64,000 bases of DNA from Ilex aquifolium (Eukaryota; Streptophyta; Magnoliopsida; Aquifoliales; Aquifoliaceae): assembly GCA_951799425.1 (NCBI GenBank), contig OX637399.1, positions 19,690,001 through 19,754,000 of the forward strand. The letters run 5' to 3'. Below, one piece after another: positions 12,303-25,700 of this stretch. Numbering within the stretch: position 1 is the stretch's first letter; each line of letters opens with the position of its first letter. The notes beneath the pieces are model-generated. The model ran no database searches and was not told the origin of the DNA. It saw only the letters and a program-made list of their open reading frames with translations. The translations under genes were made by a program, and so were the position numbers.

Positions 12303-12625
12303 TCCTCATGAATGGCTTGTCCTTCTGGTTCACTTGAGTTAGTTAATTTGTACGTCTATAACCAGCTTTCTTAAGAAGTTGTTGTGTTATGCTATATTAC
12401 CACCAGTTAATCTAAGAAGTGGTTGTGTTATGGTTTAATCTTTATGTACTTGTTATCAATAGATCAATTGAATAACTCAAGTATTCCTCATGAATGGCTT
12501 GTCCTTCTAGTTTGCTTGGGTTAATCAATTGACGTAAATATAACCAGCTTTCTTAAGAAGTTGCTATGTTATAAATTATTACCACCAGTTAGCCTAAGAA
12601 GCGGCTGTGTTATGGACTATATACA
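12303..12625 (+). repeat. 182-bp tandem repeat in the E3 LTR
   Basis: A unit starting TCCTCATGAATGGCTTGTCC occurs at 12303 and again at 12485. Each copy continues into AACCAGCTTTCTTAAGAAGT and CACCAGTTA, then AAGAAG and GTGTTATGG. A further copy of the first 25 bases lies near 12012. The repeats differ by scattered substitutions. Confidence 0.8.
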
Positions 12626-13032
12626 TCAGACCTGCCGATTGACTTGCCAGTAAAATGGAAGTTAATTGTTGTGAGGTAGCATTTCCAGTAATAAACCAAT
12701 ATAAAACATATGGATCCCTAAACTGAAGGGTATCTTTTATATTGTTATCACTTATATGCTTTACTTACGCATTTTATTATCTCCGCACTTTATTTCCGCA
12801 GTGTATTTAAATTAAACTAGTTATCAATCTAAGCTCACATCACAAGCTATCAAACATCATACTACTCCAAACAACAACTTTACTATTTTTATTTATTTTA
12901 AAATCTAAATTACTAAAACTCTTCGTGGGATCGATACTTGGACTTAAACCGAGAAAACTACAATTTGACAACTTATACTTGGGTGTATAATTAATATAAT
13001 TCAGATCACAAAAAAGTGGCGAATCAAGTTTT

Positions 13033-13050
13033 TGGCGCCGTTGCCGGGGA
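13033..13050 (+). other. Primer binding site of E3 (tRNA-Asp type)
   Basis: TGGCGCCGTTGCCGGGGA is the standard Athila/Tat primer site, complementary to the 3' end of plant tRNA-Asp. Confidence 0.92.
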
Positions 13051-13144
13051 GTTATGGTAATTTGAAAAAAGAAAAAAAATAATATAATTTATGTGTTTAT
13101 ATGTATTATATGTTTATAGTTTGTTTGTTTGCTTTTAATAGTCT

Positions 13145-16100
13145 ATGTCTGTTCATTCATCAGTAGGTTCTGTAAATCAGTCAACTCCTTCGTCTTCATC
13201 ATCTGCATCTACAAAAGAATCATTTGACTTAAGTATGGCTCAAAACGTACCTAGGGAGGAAGAAGCTAGAGAACAAGAAGTAGTTCAAAATGTCAGACCA
13301 TTAAGAGAATATCTACATCCTACAAGAACTAATGTCCCGTCATGTTTTGCTTTTCCAACAGACGCTCCAAATATTAATATTAAGCAAGGCACAATACAAT
13401 TACTACCACAGTTCCATGGTTTAGAAGATGAAAATCTTTATGTTCATATGAAAGAATTTGAAGAAGTTTGTGGAACTTTGCAAGATAATTCTGAAATGGT
13501 CAAAGTATGACTTTTTCCATTTTCATTAAAAGATAAAGCTAAACTATGGCTTAACTCTTTAAGAGCAAATTCTATCACAAATTGGCAAGCTTTACAAACT
13601 GAGTTATTTAAAAAGTTTTTTCCTGTGCATCGTACTAATTCATTAAGACGTAAAATAATGAATTTTTATGTGAAAGAAGGTGAAACTTTTTATCAATGCT
13701 GGAAAAGATTTAAGGATCTTCTCCAAGCTTGTCCACATCATGCTTTTGAAAACTGGACTTTAGTTGGTTTCTTTTATGATGCTCTTCCGTCTGCAATGCG
13801 ACAATTTGTCGAAATGATGGCTCAAGGAGAATTTATGAATAAAAACCCTGAAGAAGTATTTCAATTTTTCGATACTATTTCAGAGAGTTCCCAGATGTGG
13901 GACTCGACTTCTTCAAATACTTTGGAAAATAAGCCATCTACATCTGAAAGAGGAAAATATATTTTGAAAGACGATGATGATTTAAGAGCTAAAATGGCTA
14001 ATCTATCTCTAAAATTAGAGGCCTTGGAAATGAAAAAAGTTAAACAAGTATCTGTTGTTTCTTCTACTAATCAAGTATGTGAAATTTGTGCGTTGTCAGG
14101 ACATCCTGCTGGGGAATGTCCAACTATACCTGCATTTAAAGAAGTCTTAATTGAACAATCTAATGCTGTTCCAACTTATACTAAACCCTATTCAAATCCA
14201 TATTCTGAAACCTACAATCCAGGATGGAGAAATCATCCAAATTTTAGTTGGAGAAATAAACAACCTACAAATCAAACACAAGGTCCACCGCTGTAAAACC
14301 CGGGAAATTTTGAATTTTTTGTGAATAAGGGCAAAATGGTCATTTGTCATTCTAATGCTTATTTGAAATACTCATGTTCTAGATCTCAGATGAGGAAACG
14401 GAGTTCGCCGTTGGATTCATATCGCGAAATCGAGTCACCCTCTCAAATTTCGTCGAATTCTGAGATAGTCGAATTTTTGCACGTCGTTCGAGGCAACTGC
14501 ATGACGACTTAAATTCCAGGGGTCCCTAAAAACATTTTTTTTTTAATATCCTAAATAAAAAGTGAAATTTCAAATAAAATTAATTTGAACTTAATCCGAG
14601 TTATAATGAACCGTTTTGGGGCGAAAAACGGACCCGGAAGTCGGAAATATGCAGTGCGATGTGGACCGCTCATTTGTGACTATAAATATGGGCCTAAATT
14701 AGATATTTTACACAAAATATCATTCAAAACCAGTGCTGGACGTTTTTGGAGAGAGAAGAGAGAAAAAGTGGGTTTTTAAGTTTTCTTTCGCCGATTCCGG
14801 GAGTTCAGTCCGTCGGAATTCGTCAGTCCAGAAGTAAAAGTTCATCTACGCGACAAGGGCTACGCGTACATACCAAAAAGAGCTGATTTCACCGAAGATC
14901 CAAAGACGGGATTTTGGGAAAATCAAATATTTGGACTTAAATCTTGTTCTTGGAGGTTCTACCGGTTGTTTTACGCTCCAAGAGGTAGGGTTCCCTCCTA
15001 CCTTGGTTCATTTCTAACCTATGGTGTCATAAGTAATGGTTAGATGTATAGAGTTGTTATGACTTTTCTATAGTCATGGGAATCATGAAAGGAATATAGA
15101 AATGACCTAGATAAATTCCTTGTTAAATTTGGTCTAGGGAAGTTACTTGTGAAATTTTCTTGTAACTTGTTATTATGTGGGCAAATTGTGTGATAACATG
15201 ATGATTGCCTTGATGGTGTTTGCTAAATGCCTATGTGTGGATAAAGTTTGTTATGACACAATGATGTATAGCATGCTTGAATATTGTAGTGAAGGAATTG
15301 TTGATATATGCATGTTTTAATATATTAACATTGTGACAAAATATGATATTTATATGTTTGTAATATAAATTGCCATGGATATGTTGAAATTGTTCGTATG
15401 GCACCCATTACATATTGAACATGTGATAAAATTTCTCATTGGGCATGATTGCATATTGAGCATTATGTTGTGTGCAATGGGACATGGCATTGCATATGCA
15501 CGGAAGCATCTCATCACATGGGTGTGTGCATGGTTAACGTCAACACCACACTTGGTGATTGACGGTATGGCTTGGGAAAAAGTTGGGTCGAAGACCTAGC
15601 TAAGCCACTTGGTTGCATGATAAATTGAGTTGGGGTTAGCAAGAAGAGGCATGAAGACCTCTCGGGTGCAAGACCCGGTGATTTGGGAGATGCACTCCAT
15701 TGGTGTAAGAGTCCATAAAGTGTGCGGGTATGGATGACCCTTGGTGTAAGTTCATGAATATCCAACCCCAAGAAAGACCCTAGTTTTGAAAATGTCATTT
15801 GATATGAACATAAATGATGGAATGAAACACTTTGGCATTGCATCGTGTAGTGGGAGTCGGTGAGGACTCTGGTTGAAGTGCATGAGTGAGTGTCATCTCA
15901 TTTCATGACATTGTATTGTTGCATTCCAACTTAGAATGCATATCCTTATAAGGAATGTTTATAAGAAATGTGCATGAGTGAGTGTCATCTCATTTCATGA
16001 CCCTTGGTGTTTATATGTTGCAAATGAATGTTGCATGAGCATGAGCATCTAGGGGGGAGTAGCCTTTGTCGGATCTACTCTACTGGGCGTTGGCTCACCC

Positions 16101-17239
16101 TATACGGGAAACATTTCAGGTGTGGGGTTTGCACCGGTGGATGGCTCACTTGGAGAGCATCAGACATGAAGGGGGCCAACTTGTGGCCTTATTTTGAGTT
16201 TTTGTAAAAGAGTTATGAAAACTTGGTCTTTGGCATGTAAATTATGCAAATTAATTGTAATAGACATTATATAGGCTAATGTTAAAGTAACCTTGCATGT
16301 TTTGATATAAGTATGGATAATTGGACCCGGTGTGGCCAATGTTTACTTATAAATGGACCCGGTGCGGTCATTTTTTTTATATTGGGCCTCGGATGGGTCA
16401 TGTGAAGTTAAATTGCACAGGTTGGGTTTTGGGTAGAGCTCCCTGTACGAAGGAGACTCTGCCCAAATTTTGTTAAGTTATGGAACCCGGTAAATGGGGC
16501 ATAACAGTGTGATATCGAGTTACTCGGTATCTACGGGTGTTCCGCGGGTTGATGGGTAATCAACGGACCCCCGGATTTTGGGGTGTCACAACCGCAGCTA
16601 CAAAATCAACAACAGTATCAACCGTATTTACCTCCTTAGAAAAGAACTTTGGAAGATACTATGAATCAATTTATTCAGAGTCAAATGAATTTTAATACTC
16701 AAACAAATCAAGCATTCAATGATTTTAAAGCTCAAATTTCGCAGAGTATTGAAGATATCAAGACTCATCTTGCTAAGTTGACTCAGTCCTTAAGTACTAC
16801 AGAAAAAGGAAAATTTTCATCTCAACCTAAACCTCCACAAAGTCAGGGTCAAGCTAATTCTGTGATATCTGAAGCCTCGCCAAGTCAAGTACAAGCAGTC
16901 ACAACATTGAGAAGTGGTAAGGTAATTGATAAAACTATTAAACCTAAGATTCCGAAGAATATACGTAAGTCAATTCCTGTAAACGAACCACTTGAACTTG
17001 AACTTGAACCTTTAGTTAAAAAGCAAGAAGAAGTACAAAGTGAAAAAGATCATCCGTGTCCTATTCCTTTACCTTTTCCTCAAAGGGTCAAGAAGCTCTC
17101 AAGTGAAAAAGATCAGTATGATATTTTCGAATTATTTAAACAGGTAAAAATTAATATTCCTTTATTGGATGCAATAAAACGAGTTCCTGTTTATGCTAAA
17201 TTTTTAAAAAGATCTTTGCACCATAAAAAGAAGAACTAA
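13145..17239 (+). pseudogene. Athila gag of E3, split by solo LTR S1
   Basis: The N-terminal part lies at 13145-14291 and a further part at 16596-17239. Capsid motifs seen are LLPQFHGLEDENLY, LFKKFFPVHRTNSLRRKI and FYQCWKRFKDLLQACPHHAF, all closely matching the E5 gag. A CCHC zinc knuckle (C-E-I-C-A-L-S-G-H-P-A-G-E-C) is read near 14080-14120. The last part has the QAVTTLRSGK motif that precedes the protease in E5. The gene is split by S1 and is broken elsewhere too. Confidence 0.88.
14292..16590 (+). repeat. S1: solo chromovirus LTR (TSD ACCGC)
   Basis: The LTR starts TGTAAAACCCGGG and ends GGGGTGTCACA (2299 bp). It is flanked by a perfect 5-bp direct repeat ACCGC at 14287-14291 and 16591-16595. 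There is no internal region, so it is a solo LTR left by LTR-LTR recombination after insertion into the E3 gag. TATAAATA at 14691-14698 is its promoter box. The small frames within it are not genes. Confidence 0.95.
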
Positions 17240-17244
17240 TGTAC

Positions 17245-17610
17245 CAAAGAGAGCATTTTTAACTGAACAAGTTAATACTATAATACAGCATGATACGCTT
17301 CTTAAGTACAAAGATCCGGGTAGTCCTACAGTCACATGTTTCATTGGAAATTTTCAAATAAAACGAGCCCTACTAGATCTTGGATCCAGTTGTAATTTAA
17401 TGACATATTCAGTATATACACAATTAGGATTAAGTGAACTAAAACCTTCTAGTATTAAATTACAATTAGCAGACCGATCAGTAAAAACTCCACGAGGAAT
17501 TGTGGAAGATATTATTGTTCAAGTTGATCAATTCTATTTTCCAACAGATTTTATTGTAATAGACACAAAAGACATGTTGTCAGTCATGCGCATTTGAATA
17601 CATACCTCTG
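17245..17610 (+). pseudogene. Aspartic protease of E3
   Basis: This is the retropepsin domain between gag and RT. The active-site region reads ALLDLGSSCNLMTYSVY at about 17369-17420 (family form D-S/T-G, here DLGS). It is followed by LQLADRSVKTPRGIVEDI and the FYFPTDFIV segment. It is clearly homologous to the E5 protease. This copy is broken. Confidence 0.8.
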
Positions 17611-17613
17611 ATT

Positions 17614-19242
17614 TTGGGTCGCCCATTCCTAGCTACATCAAATGCATTGATAAATTGTAGGAATGAAGTCATGAAACTATCATTCGGAAATATGACTTTG
17701 GAATTAAATATTTTTAAAAGTGCAAAACGGCCTAGAGAAGAAGAAGAAGAAATACAAGAAGTAAATCATGTGGAGACTTTAACTCAAAGTTTTTTTGAAA
17801 ATAACTTTTTAGAAAAGAAATTATTTGCATTAGAATCAACACCTGAAGTCGAATCTGAAAAAATATCCACAAAGAATCTTCAATATGAAGAATTGTTACC
17901 AAAACTTGTGGAATCTAATGTCAAAGTTTTTAAGCCGGAATTAAAACCTCTTCCAACCAATCTTAAATATATTTTTCTAGGAGAAAATGAAATCAATTCA
18001 GTTATAATATCATTAAAATTATCTGAAACTCAGGAAAAAGAACTGACAAAAGTCTTGCAAAATCACCAAACTGTTATTGGATGGACAATATCAGATATTA
18101 AAGGTATAAGTCCACTTCTATGTACTCATTGTATTTACTTAGAAGAAAATGCTAAACCATCTCGTCAAATGCAAAGAAGATTAAATCCCCATTTGAAAGA
18201 GGTAGTTCGAAAAGAAGTACTTAAACTACTTGATGCTAATATTATTTATCCTATATCTGATAGTAAATGGGTCATTCCTACACAAGTAGTTCCAAAGAAG
18301 TCTGGTGTTACTGTAATAAAAAATCAAGAAAATGAATTAGTCCCAATGTGTACAGTCACAGGTTGGCGTGTATGTATTGACTATCGAAAGCTAAATTCTC
18401 TCACCAGAAAGGATCACTTTCCGTTACCATTCCTAGATCAAGTACTTAAAAGAATAGCTGGTCATGCATTTTATTCTTTTCTAGATGGATATTCTGGTTA
18501 TAATCAGATTGAAATTGCAATAGATGATCAAGAAAAAACTACATTTACATGTCCGTTTGTGACTTTTGCTTATAAAAGAATGCCTTTTGGATTATGTAAT
18601 GCTCCAACTACTTTTCAGCGTTGCATGTTAAGTATATTCAGTGATATGGTAGAACGACACCTAGAAGTTTTTGTGGACGACTTTTCAGTATATGGTGATT
18701 CATTTCACTTATGTTTAGAAAATCTGGAAAGAGTACTGATTAGATGTGAAGAAACAAACCTTGTCTTAAATTGGGAAAAATGTCATTTCATGGTTACACA
18801 AGGTAATGTTTTAGGTCACATAGTTTCTAAAAAAGGAATGGAAGTCGATAAATCCAAAATTGACTTAATAGCTAATCTTCCTTCACCTAAAACCGTAAAA
18901 GATGTTAGATCTTTTTTAGGTCACGCTGGTTTTTATAGAAGATTCATTAAAAAATTTAGTTCAATATCTAGACCAATTTGTAATCTTCTATGCCAATATA
19001 TAATATTTGAATGGAATAATGCATGTCAATTAGCATTTGATAAATTAAAAAATATGCTTATTTCTGCACCTATTATGCAACCTCCTGACTGGTCCTTACC
19101 TTTCGAGTTAATGTGTGATGCAAGTGATTACGCGATAGGAGTTGTATTAGGTCAAAGAAAGGATAAAAAACCATATGTTATTTACTATGCAAGCAAAACT
19201 CTAAATGATGCACAAATGAACTATTCAACCACAGAAAAATAA
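17614..19242 (+). pseudogene. RT and RNase H of E3 (Athila type)
   Basis: The 542-residue frame begins in the protease-RT linker (RPFLATSNALINCRNE). It carries RT motifs [50 protein letters not shown] and the catalytic FVDD. The connection domain with [13 protein letters not shown] and the RNase H start ([27 protein letters not shown]) follow. RNase H continues in the next stretch, with [16 protein letters not shown] and [11 protein letters not shown]. It is close to E5 pol but visibly more diverged. Confidence 0.9.
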
Positions 19243-19254
19243 TTACTTGCTGTT

Positions 19255-20610
19255 GTGTTCGCATTAGATAAATTTCGATTATATTTGGTTGGATCTTCAA
19301 TTGTTGTATTTACAGATCATGCAGCTTTAAAACATTTACTTACTAAAAAAGATGCGAAGCCACGTCTCCTGCGTTGGATTTTGTTACTTCAAGAATTTGA
19401 TCTTATAATTAAAGATAAGAAGGGAGTAGAAAATGTGGTAGCAGATCACTTGTCAAGGTTAGATTATGATATAAAGGAAGAACCAACTCCAATTAGAGAA
19501 ACCTTTCTAGATGAACAACTATTTGCAATAACCGAAGTACCATGGTATGCTGATATAGCCAATTATTTAGCTACTGGTACTATTCCTTCTAATTATACCT
19601 GGATTGATAAAAATAAGTTCCTAAGTGAGGTACGTAATTTTTTCTGGGAAGATCCTTATGTGTTTAAATACTGTAAAGATCAAATAATAAGACGTTGTGT
19701 ACCTAATCATGAAATCAGTCAGGTTATTCAGTTTTGTCACTCTGAGGCTTGCGGAGGTCATTTTGCTTCAAAGAAAACCGCTGCTAAAATTTTGCAGTGT
19801 GGATTTTATTGACCAACTCTTTTTAAAGATGTTTATATCTTTTGTTTAAACTGTGACAGATGTCAAAGAATGAGGAATATTTTGAAATGAAATATGATGC
19901 CTTAAACCCTATTTTAGTTATTGAAATTTTTGATTGCTGGGGCATCGATTTTATGGGACCATTTCCCCCATCCTTTGGATATATATATATTTTGGTTGCA
20001 GTTGACTATGTTTCTAAATGGGTATAGGCAATTCCATGTAGAAATAATGATCACAGAACAGTGATCAAATTTTTAAAAGAAAATATTTTATCCAGATTTG
20101 GGATTCCTCGAACAATCATCAGTGATGGTGGATTACATTTATGTAATAAAGTTTTTGAAAACCTGATGAAAAAATACTTGATTTCTCATAAAATATCCAC
20201 TCCATATCATCCGCAGACAAGTGGACAAGCTGAATTAGCTAATAGGGAGATAAAATACATTTTAGAAAAAACAGTAAATCCAGATCATAAAGATTGGTTT
20301 TTGAGATTAACGGATGCATTGTGGGCTTATCGTACTGCGTATAAGACTATTCTAGGAATGTCTCCTTATCGATTAGTTTATGGTAAACCATGTCATTTGT
20401 CTATAGAATTAGAACATAAAGCATATTGGGCAATCAAAATGATGAATCTTGATATAGATGAAGCTGGAATAGCACGTAAATTACAAATAAATGAATTAGA
20501 AGAATTAAGAAATGAAGCCTATGAAAATGCAAATATTGCTAAATCAAGAACAAAAGTTTTCCATGATAAAAATATCATGAGGAAATCTTTTGAACCATCT
20601 CAAAAAATAA
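19255..20610 (+). pseudogene. RNase H end and integrase of E3
   Basis: After the RNase H end, the integrase zinc domain ([20 protein letters not shown]) is read near 19735-19790. The catalytic core follows: [11 protein letters not shown] near 19930-19960, ISDGG near 20120, and [15 protein letters not shown] near 20220-20260. The C-terminal part runs to KSFEPSQ near 20605, where E4 sequence begins. The copy is broken. Confidence 0.88.
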
Positions 20611-22797
20611 TGAGCACTTCACCTTGGGGCGCTCTGGTGTTGTTTGCCAAGAAGAAGGACAAGACCCTTCGACTATGCATAGACTACCGACAGTTAAATA
20701 GGGTTACTATCAAGAATAGGTACCCTTTGCCGATGATTGATGATTTATTTGATCAGCTGAGAGGGGCGCGGGTCTACTCCAAGATAGATCTCCGCACAGG
20801 TTACCATCAGTTGAGGGTTAGGGAGGCGGATATCCCTAAGACGGCGTTTAGGAGGCGGTATGGGCATTTCGAGTTTACCGTCATGCCTTTTGGATTGACG
20901 AATGCCCCGATGGCATTCATGGATCTCATGCATAGGGTGTTCCAACCCTACCTAGATCAGTTTGTCGTGGTCTTTGTTGACAATATTTTGATCTACTCCA
21001 AGTCTGAGGAGGAGCATGAGGGTCACTTGAGGGTTGTTCTCCAGACCTTGAGAGACCATCAGTTGTGCGCCAAGTTCAACAAGTGTGAATTTTCGCTTAA
21101 AGAGGTGAAATTTTTAGGTCACATGGTGTCGGCTTCGGGTGTATCCGTGGACCCGGAGAAGGTTGAGGCAGTCATGAATTGAGAGAGACCGAAGTCAGTC
21201 TTCGAGATACGCAGTTTCTTGGGATTGGCAGGGTACTACCGGAGATTCATCGAGGACTTCTCCCAACTAGCTGCACCTATGACGAGATTGACTCGGAAGG
21301 AGGTCAAGTTTCAGTGGGATGATTCGTGCGAGAAGGCATTCCAAGAGTTAAAAAGGAGGCTTACTTCAGCTCCTATTCTGATAGTCCCAAAGAAGGGACA
21401 GAGGTACACAATGTATTGTGATGCCTCCAAGGACGGACTTGGTTGCGTTTTGATGCAGTCCAGGAGGGTGGTGGCTTATGGTTCTCGGCAGTTAAAGAAC
21501 CACGAGTAGAATTACCCCACACATGACATGGAGTTGGCGGCCATTGTCTTTGCGTTAAAGGCTTGACGCCACTATTTATATGGTGACCAGTTTGAGGTAT
21601 TTTCGGACCATAAGAGTCTGAAGTACATCTTTACATAGCGGGACCTCAACATGAGGCAACACAGGTGGATGGAGTATCTGGAGGACTATGATTTCACTTT
21701 GCATTACCATCCCGGTAAGACAAATGTGGTGGCTGATGCCGGAAGTCACGGGGAGTCTTGGCTCGTGTGGCTTCCTGGGAGTAGCAGATGCTCGAGACTG
21801 TGGGACAGTTCGGGCTACGCTACATGGGTCAGGCTCAGGGCACTTTGGGGAGTTTGGTGGCTACGTCTTCCCTACTGAGTAGAGTGATCGAGTTCCAGGG
21901 GCAGGATACAGAGATTTTATCTACTAGGGACCAAGTACAGTCAGGTACATGTAACGAGGGCTGGACCATTCATACGGATGGTAGTCTTCGGTTTAGGGGA
22001 AGGATTGTGGTTCCCTAGTCTGCGGAGCTGAGAGAGGAGATCCTAGAGAGTTCCATTGCTTCCGTTTTGCTGTGCATCCAAGTGGCACGAAGATGTACCA
22101 TGATCTTCGTCGCCAGTATTATTGGAGCGGAATGAAGAAACACGTTGGGGATTTTGTTAGCCGATGTCTGACGTGTCAGCAGGTGAAGGCTGAACACCAG
22201 AGACCAGCAGGGCTACTCCAGCCTTTGGAGGTAGCAGAATGGAGGAATTCTACAGGTTGTATATACGGGAGATTGTCCGGTTGCATGGGGTGCCCTTATC
22301 TATAGTATCAGATTGGGATCCCAGGTTTACGGCTTATGTTTGGGAGAGTTTCCAGCGAGCCATGGGGACACAGTTGATGATGAGCATTACTTTTCATCCC
22401 CAGATGGATGGTCAGTCGGAGAGGACCATCCAGACTTTAGAGGACATGCTACGCACTGCGTCCTAGATCTCAAGGGTAGCTCGGAAGAGCACCTACCCTT
22501 AGTGGAGTTCGCCTACAACAACAGTTATCAGGCGAGCATACATATGACACCCTATGAGGCACTATATGGGAGGCCTTGTCGTTCTCCGGTTTGTTGGACA
22601 GAGGTAGGAGAGAGACCTTATGCGGGTCCGGAATTAGTTAGAGACATCTCGGAGAAGGCGGATTTGATACGGAAGCGTCTTCTCACGGCTCAGAGCCGAC
22701 AGAAGAGCTACGCCTACAGACAGCAGTGACCTCTAGAGTTTGAGGTGGGAGATCATGTCTTCTTGAAGGTGATGCCTAAAAGAGAAGTGGTCAGGTC
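20611..22797 (+). pseudogene. RT, RNase H and integrase part of E4
   Basis: Chromovirus RT motifs are plain: [57 protein letters not shown] and [15 protein letters not shown]. RNase H has MYCDASKDGLGCVLMQSRRV and [12 protein letters not shown]. The integrase zinc domain is HPSGTKMYHDLRRQYYWSGM with C-L-T-C-Q-Q. HPQMDGQSERTIQTLEDML carries the last catalytic Glu. Synteny and sequence match E6 pol on the other strand. Several breaks are present. Confidence 0.9.
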
Positions 22798-25700
22798 TGA
22801 TTGAGCAAAAACAAGCCTATTCCTAACCCTTTAACCACTATCCCCCAAAATGTATGTGTGATGTTTATTCAACCGGGAAGGGAGGTCATGCTCCCTTGGG
22901 ATAGTGTGAAAAGAAAGGGCAATAGGGAAGGATATAAGTCAGTGGGAATGTGATAGTTAAATGCACAAAAATGCTCCCCAATCGCATGGAGACTTTCGTG
23001 GATCGTCTTTTACTTGGTGGTATTGTGACGCCCCAAAATCCGGGGGTCCATTGATTACCCATCAACCCGCGGAATACCCGTGGATACCGTGAAACTCGAT
23101 ATCACGCCGTCATACCCCATTTATCGGAATCCTTAATTTAACAAAAATTCGGGCAGAGTCTCCTTTGTACGGGGAGCTCTACCCAAAACACAACCTGTGC
23201 AATACACATTCACATGACCCATCCGAGGTCTAATATAAATAATGACCACACAGGGTCCATTTATCCATACTTTTGACGCCCCTAAAACTGGGGTTCCTAA
23301 ATTAATGTATGAAGTGTGACATTGAATTGTAAAAGTGTAACATTGCCAAGTAAAAGTGTAACATATAAACACGTCACACCTATGCATCTAACATAATTAA
23401 TATAAGTTTAAGTTCCAACCCTTTTACATACATTACATGACAAAATTTAATTATAAGCCTAGTTTTACACAAAAAAATGGATTGAAAGCCACAAGTCGGC
23501 TTTTCTTCCTCCTCAAGTGCCCGAGTGAGTCCCGTCCGTCGGCGTAAAACCCGCACCTGAAATGTTTTCCCCTATAGGGTGAGCACAACGCCCAGTAGAG
23601 AAAATCCTACAATGGCTACTCTCCCCCTAGATGCTCATGCTCATGTATTCACATACAACATAATAACCAATCCTTTCACTCAAATGTGCATTCTATGTTG
23701 GAATGCAATGAAGCCATGTCATGATATGAAATGAAACTCCCCCATGAGCCTTAACCCAAGCCCTTAGCGGCTTCCACCACAATGCAATGCCAATGTGTGT
23801 GAACCCGTCTATTGACGGAAAAACATCCAATGATCGTTTTGAATAAGAAACCATTCGTTTTATAAAAAAATCCGATCATCTTTGGATTCAACCCATTGGA
23901 TGGGTGTTTTTTTTTTTAACAAAGATCCCTTGTGTTTTCTTTGGGCAACGGATTTTGGTATCACAACCGCCGGCTCCGTGGGCCATGTCACTTTTCTGGA
24001 ATTTCACCTCCGGAAAGTGACTGAACCAAGTGGTTTAGGGTTTCTCACCCAAGGAAGTCGCCATGCCCCTTCTTGCTTTACCCAACACAAGTCTTTCCTT
24101 ATGCAATGCAACCGTGCAACTCCAAAAAGGATCGTCGATCCAATTTTCCCCAAGTCTACACCCAAATCAAACACCAAGTTAGGTGTTGATTTACCCATGC
24201 ATTACTCATCCACACTCATGCACAATGCCAATGAATGTGATGCTATATTCATGCTCAAAATGCAATGGCCACCACATGAGCAACATAATCATATGTTCAC
24301 ATTCCATGGAATTTAAATCATAAGCATATAAATTCCATAAACCATCATAAACACATATCAATGAGCATATGTCAATACATCAATAACACATTCAAACATG
24401 TTATTCCAATGACCCCAAACAAATCATCTAAACAACCCACCAAGGCATATTATCAAACACCTCATAGGCACTAACATATTGTTTCATTTTAAGCAAAACA
24501 ACAACTTCCAACACACAAAACATGCCTTCAATATCACCAAATTATATAATGCATCACATATAACTTACACATATCAAAATTAGCTAGCAACAAGCCTAAG
24601 CTAATTTCATGCTCACCTTTCCATTCTCATAACCATAAACACATATATATATATACATATATACACATGCATATATATAGATACCCTTAAACTAGCTACA
24701 CCTAAGGTAGAATAATCCAAGGTAGGAACAACCCCTACCTCTTAGGAGTATAGAAAACCCCTAAAAACACCAAAACCACTCCAAAACTTTGAATCTCTCA
24801 AGATCGCCTCTTTAGATCTTCGGTGAAATTCCTTGTTTTTGGTGCCCACGCGTAGCCCTTGTCGCGTAGATCAACTTTGCCTTTTGAATCGACGAATTCC
24901 GACGGACGGAACTCCCGGAATCGGCGAAGGAAAACGTAAAAACCCACTTTTTCTCTCCTCTCTCTCCAAAAACGTGTATACTGTTTTTTTAGCTGAAGAA
25001 TCTGAATAAAATCAGACATTTGTTCCCTATTTATAGTCGCAAATGAGCGGTCCACATCGCACCGCATATTTTCGACTTTCGGGTTCGTTTTTCGTCCCGA
25101 AACGACTCATTAAGTCCCGGATTAAGTCCAAATTAATTTTATTGGAACTTTAATCCAATTATAAGGAAATTTCATAAAATCCATTATTGGGGACCTTTAA
25201 AAGATTCATCGCCACGCAGTCGTCTCGAACTACGTGCAAAAATCCGACTATCTCGGAATTCGACGAATTTTCTGGTGGTTACTAGATTTCGCGTTGCGAA
25301 TCCAACGATGCACTCCGTTTCCTCATCCGAGGTCTAGAACATATGTATTTTAAATACGCTCAGTAGTGGCAAATGACTATTTTGCCCCTTTTCAGAAAAA
25401 ATTCAAATTTTCCCGGGTTTCACAGGTATTCCAAGGTCGTTTCCACGGGGAAGGAAGTAAACCAATTTGAAAGTGATTTGGGAAAAGAAAGTGTAAAATT
25501 CTTGTTGTTGGAAATTGTTTGGTGAAGTGTGTTTTGGTGAAATTAGAATGAGAAAACAAGTGTTGGCAATTCCAAGAGGTCCCACCAATGAGTATACTAT
25601 CTCAACTCAAATCACTCCTCCGATTGAGCAAGAATGAACGGTTGATTCACGGAAAGCCGATGATGATGTTGGTGAATGCCTAAGCATAAACCGTGACTAG

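Larger units (their letters stand above)
11006..13026 (+). repeat. 5' LTR of E3 (about 2.0 kb)
   Basis: It starts TGTAATGACCTAG at 11006 and ends near GAATCA at 13026, seven bases before the primer site. A TATA box lies at 11363-11370. The right half is built of internal repeats. A unit with CGGTGTTCCTACCGG and GGAACGCTGAGGATGTTT occurs three times (about 11935, 12098, 12192). A 182-bp unit follows. The exact 3' boundary is inferred from E5, whose LTR ends in the same way before TTTTTGGCGCC. Confidence 0.75.
11006..20610 (+). mobile_element. E3: Athila-type Ty3 element, 3' end missing
   Basis: The order on the plus strand is 5' LTR (11006-13026), tRNA-Asp primer site, gag, solo LTR S1 inserted in gag, protease, RT, RNase H and integrase. 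At about 20610 the sequence passes straight into a chromovirus RT (E4). The third ORF and 3' LTR of E3 are not in the window. The KDHFPLPFLDQVL and [12 protein letters not shown] motifs and the DLGxS protease with the tRNA-Asp site place it in the Athila lineage. It is broken in several places and clearly older than E5. Confidence 0.88.

Noticed and set aside
23882-24316. 144-residue plus-strand frame in S2
   Set aside because: It lies wholly inside a solo LTR and is not kept open in the sister LTRs.
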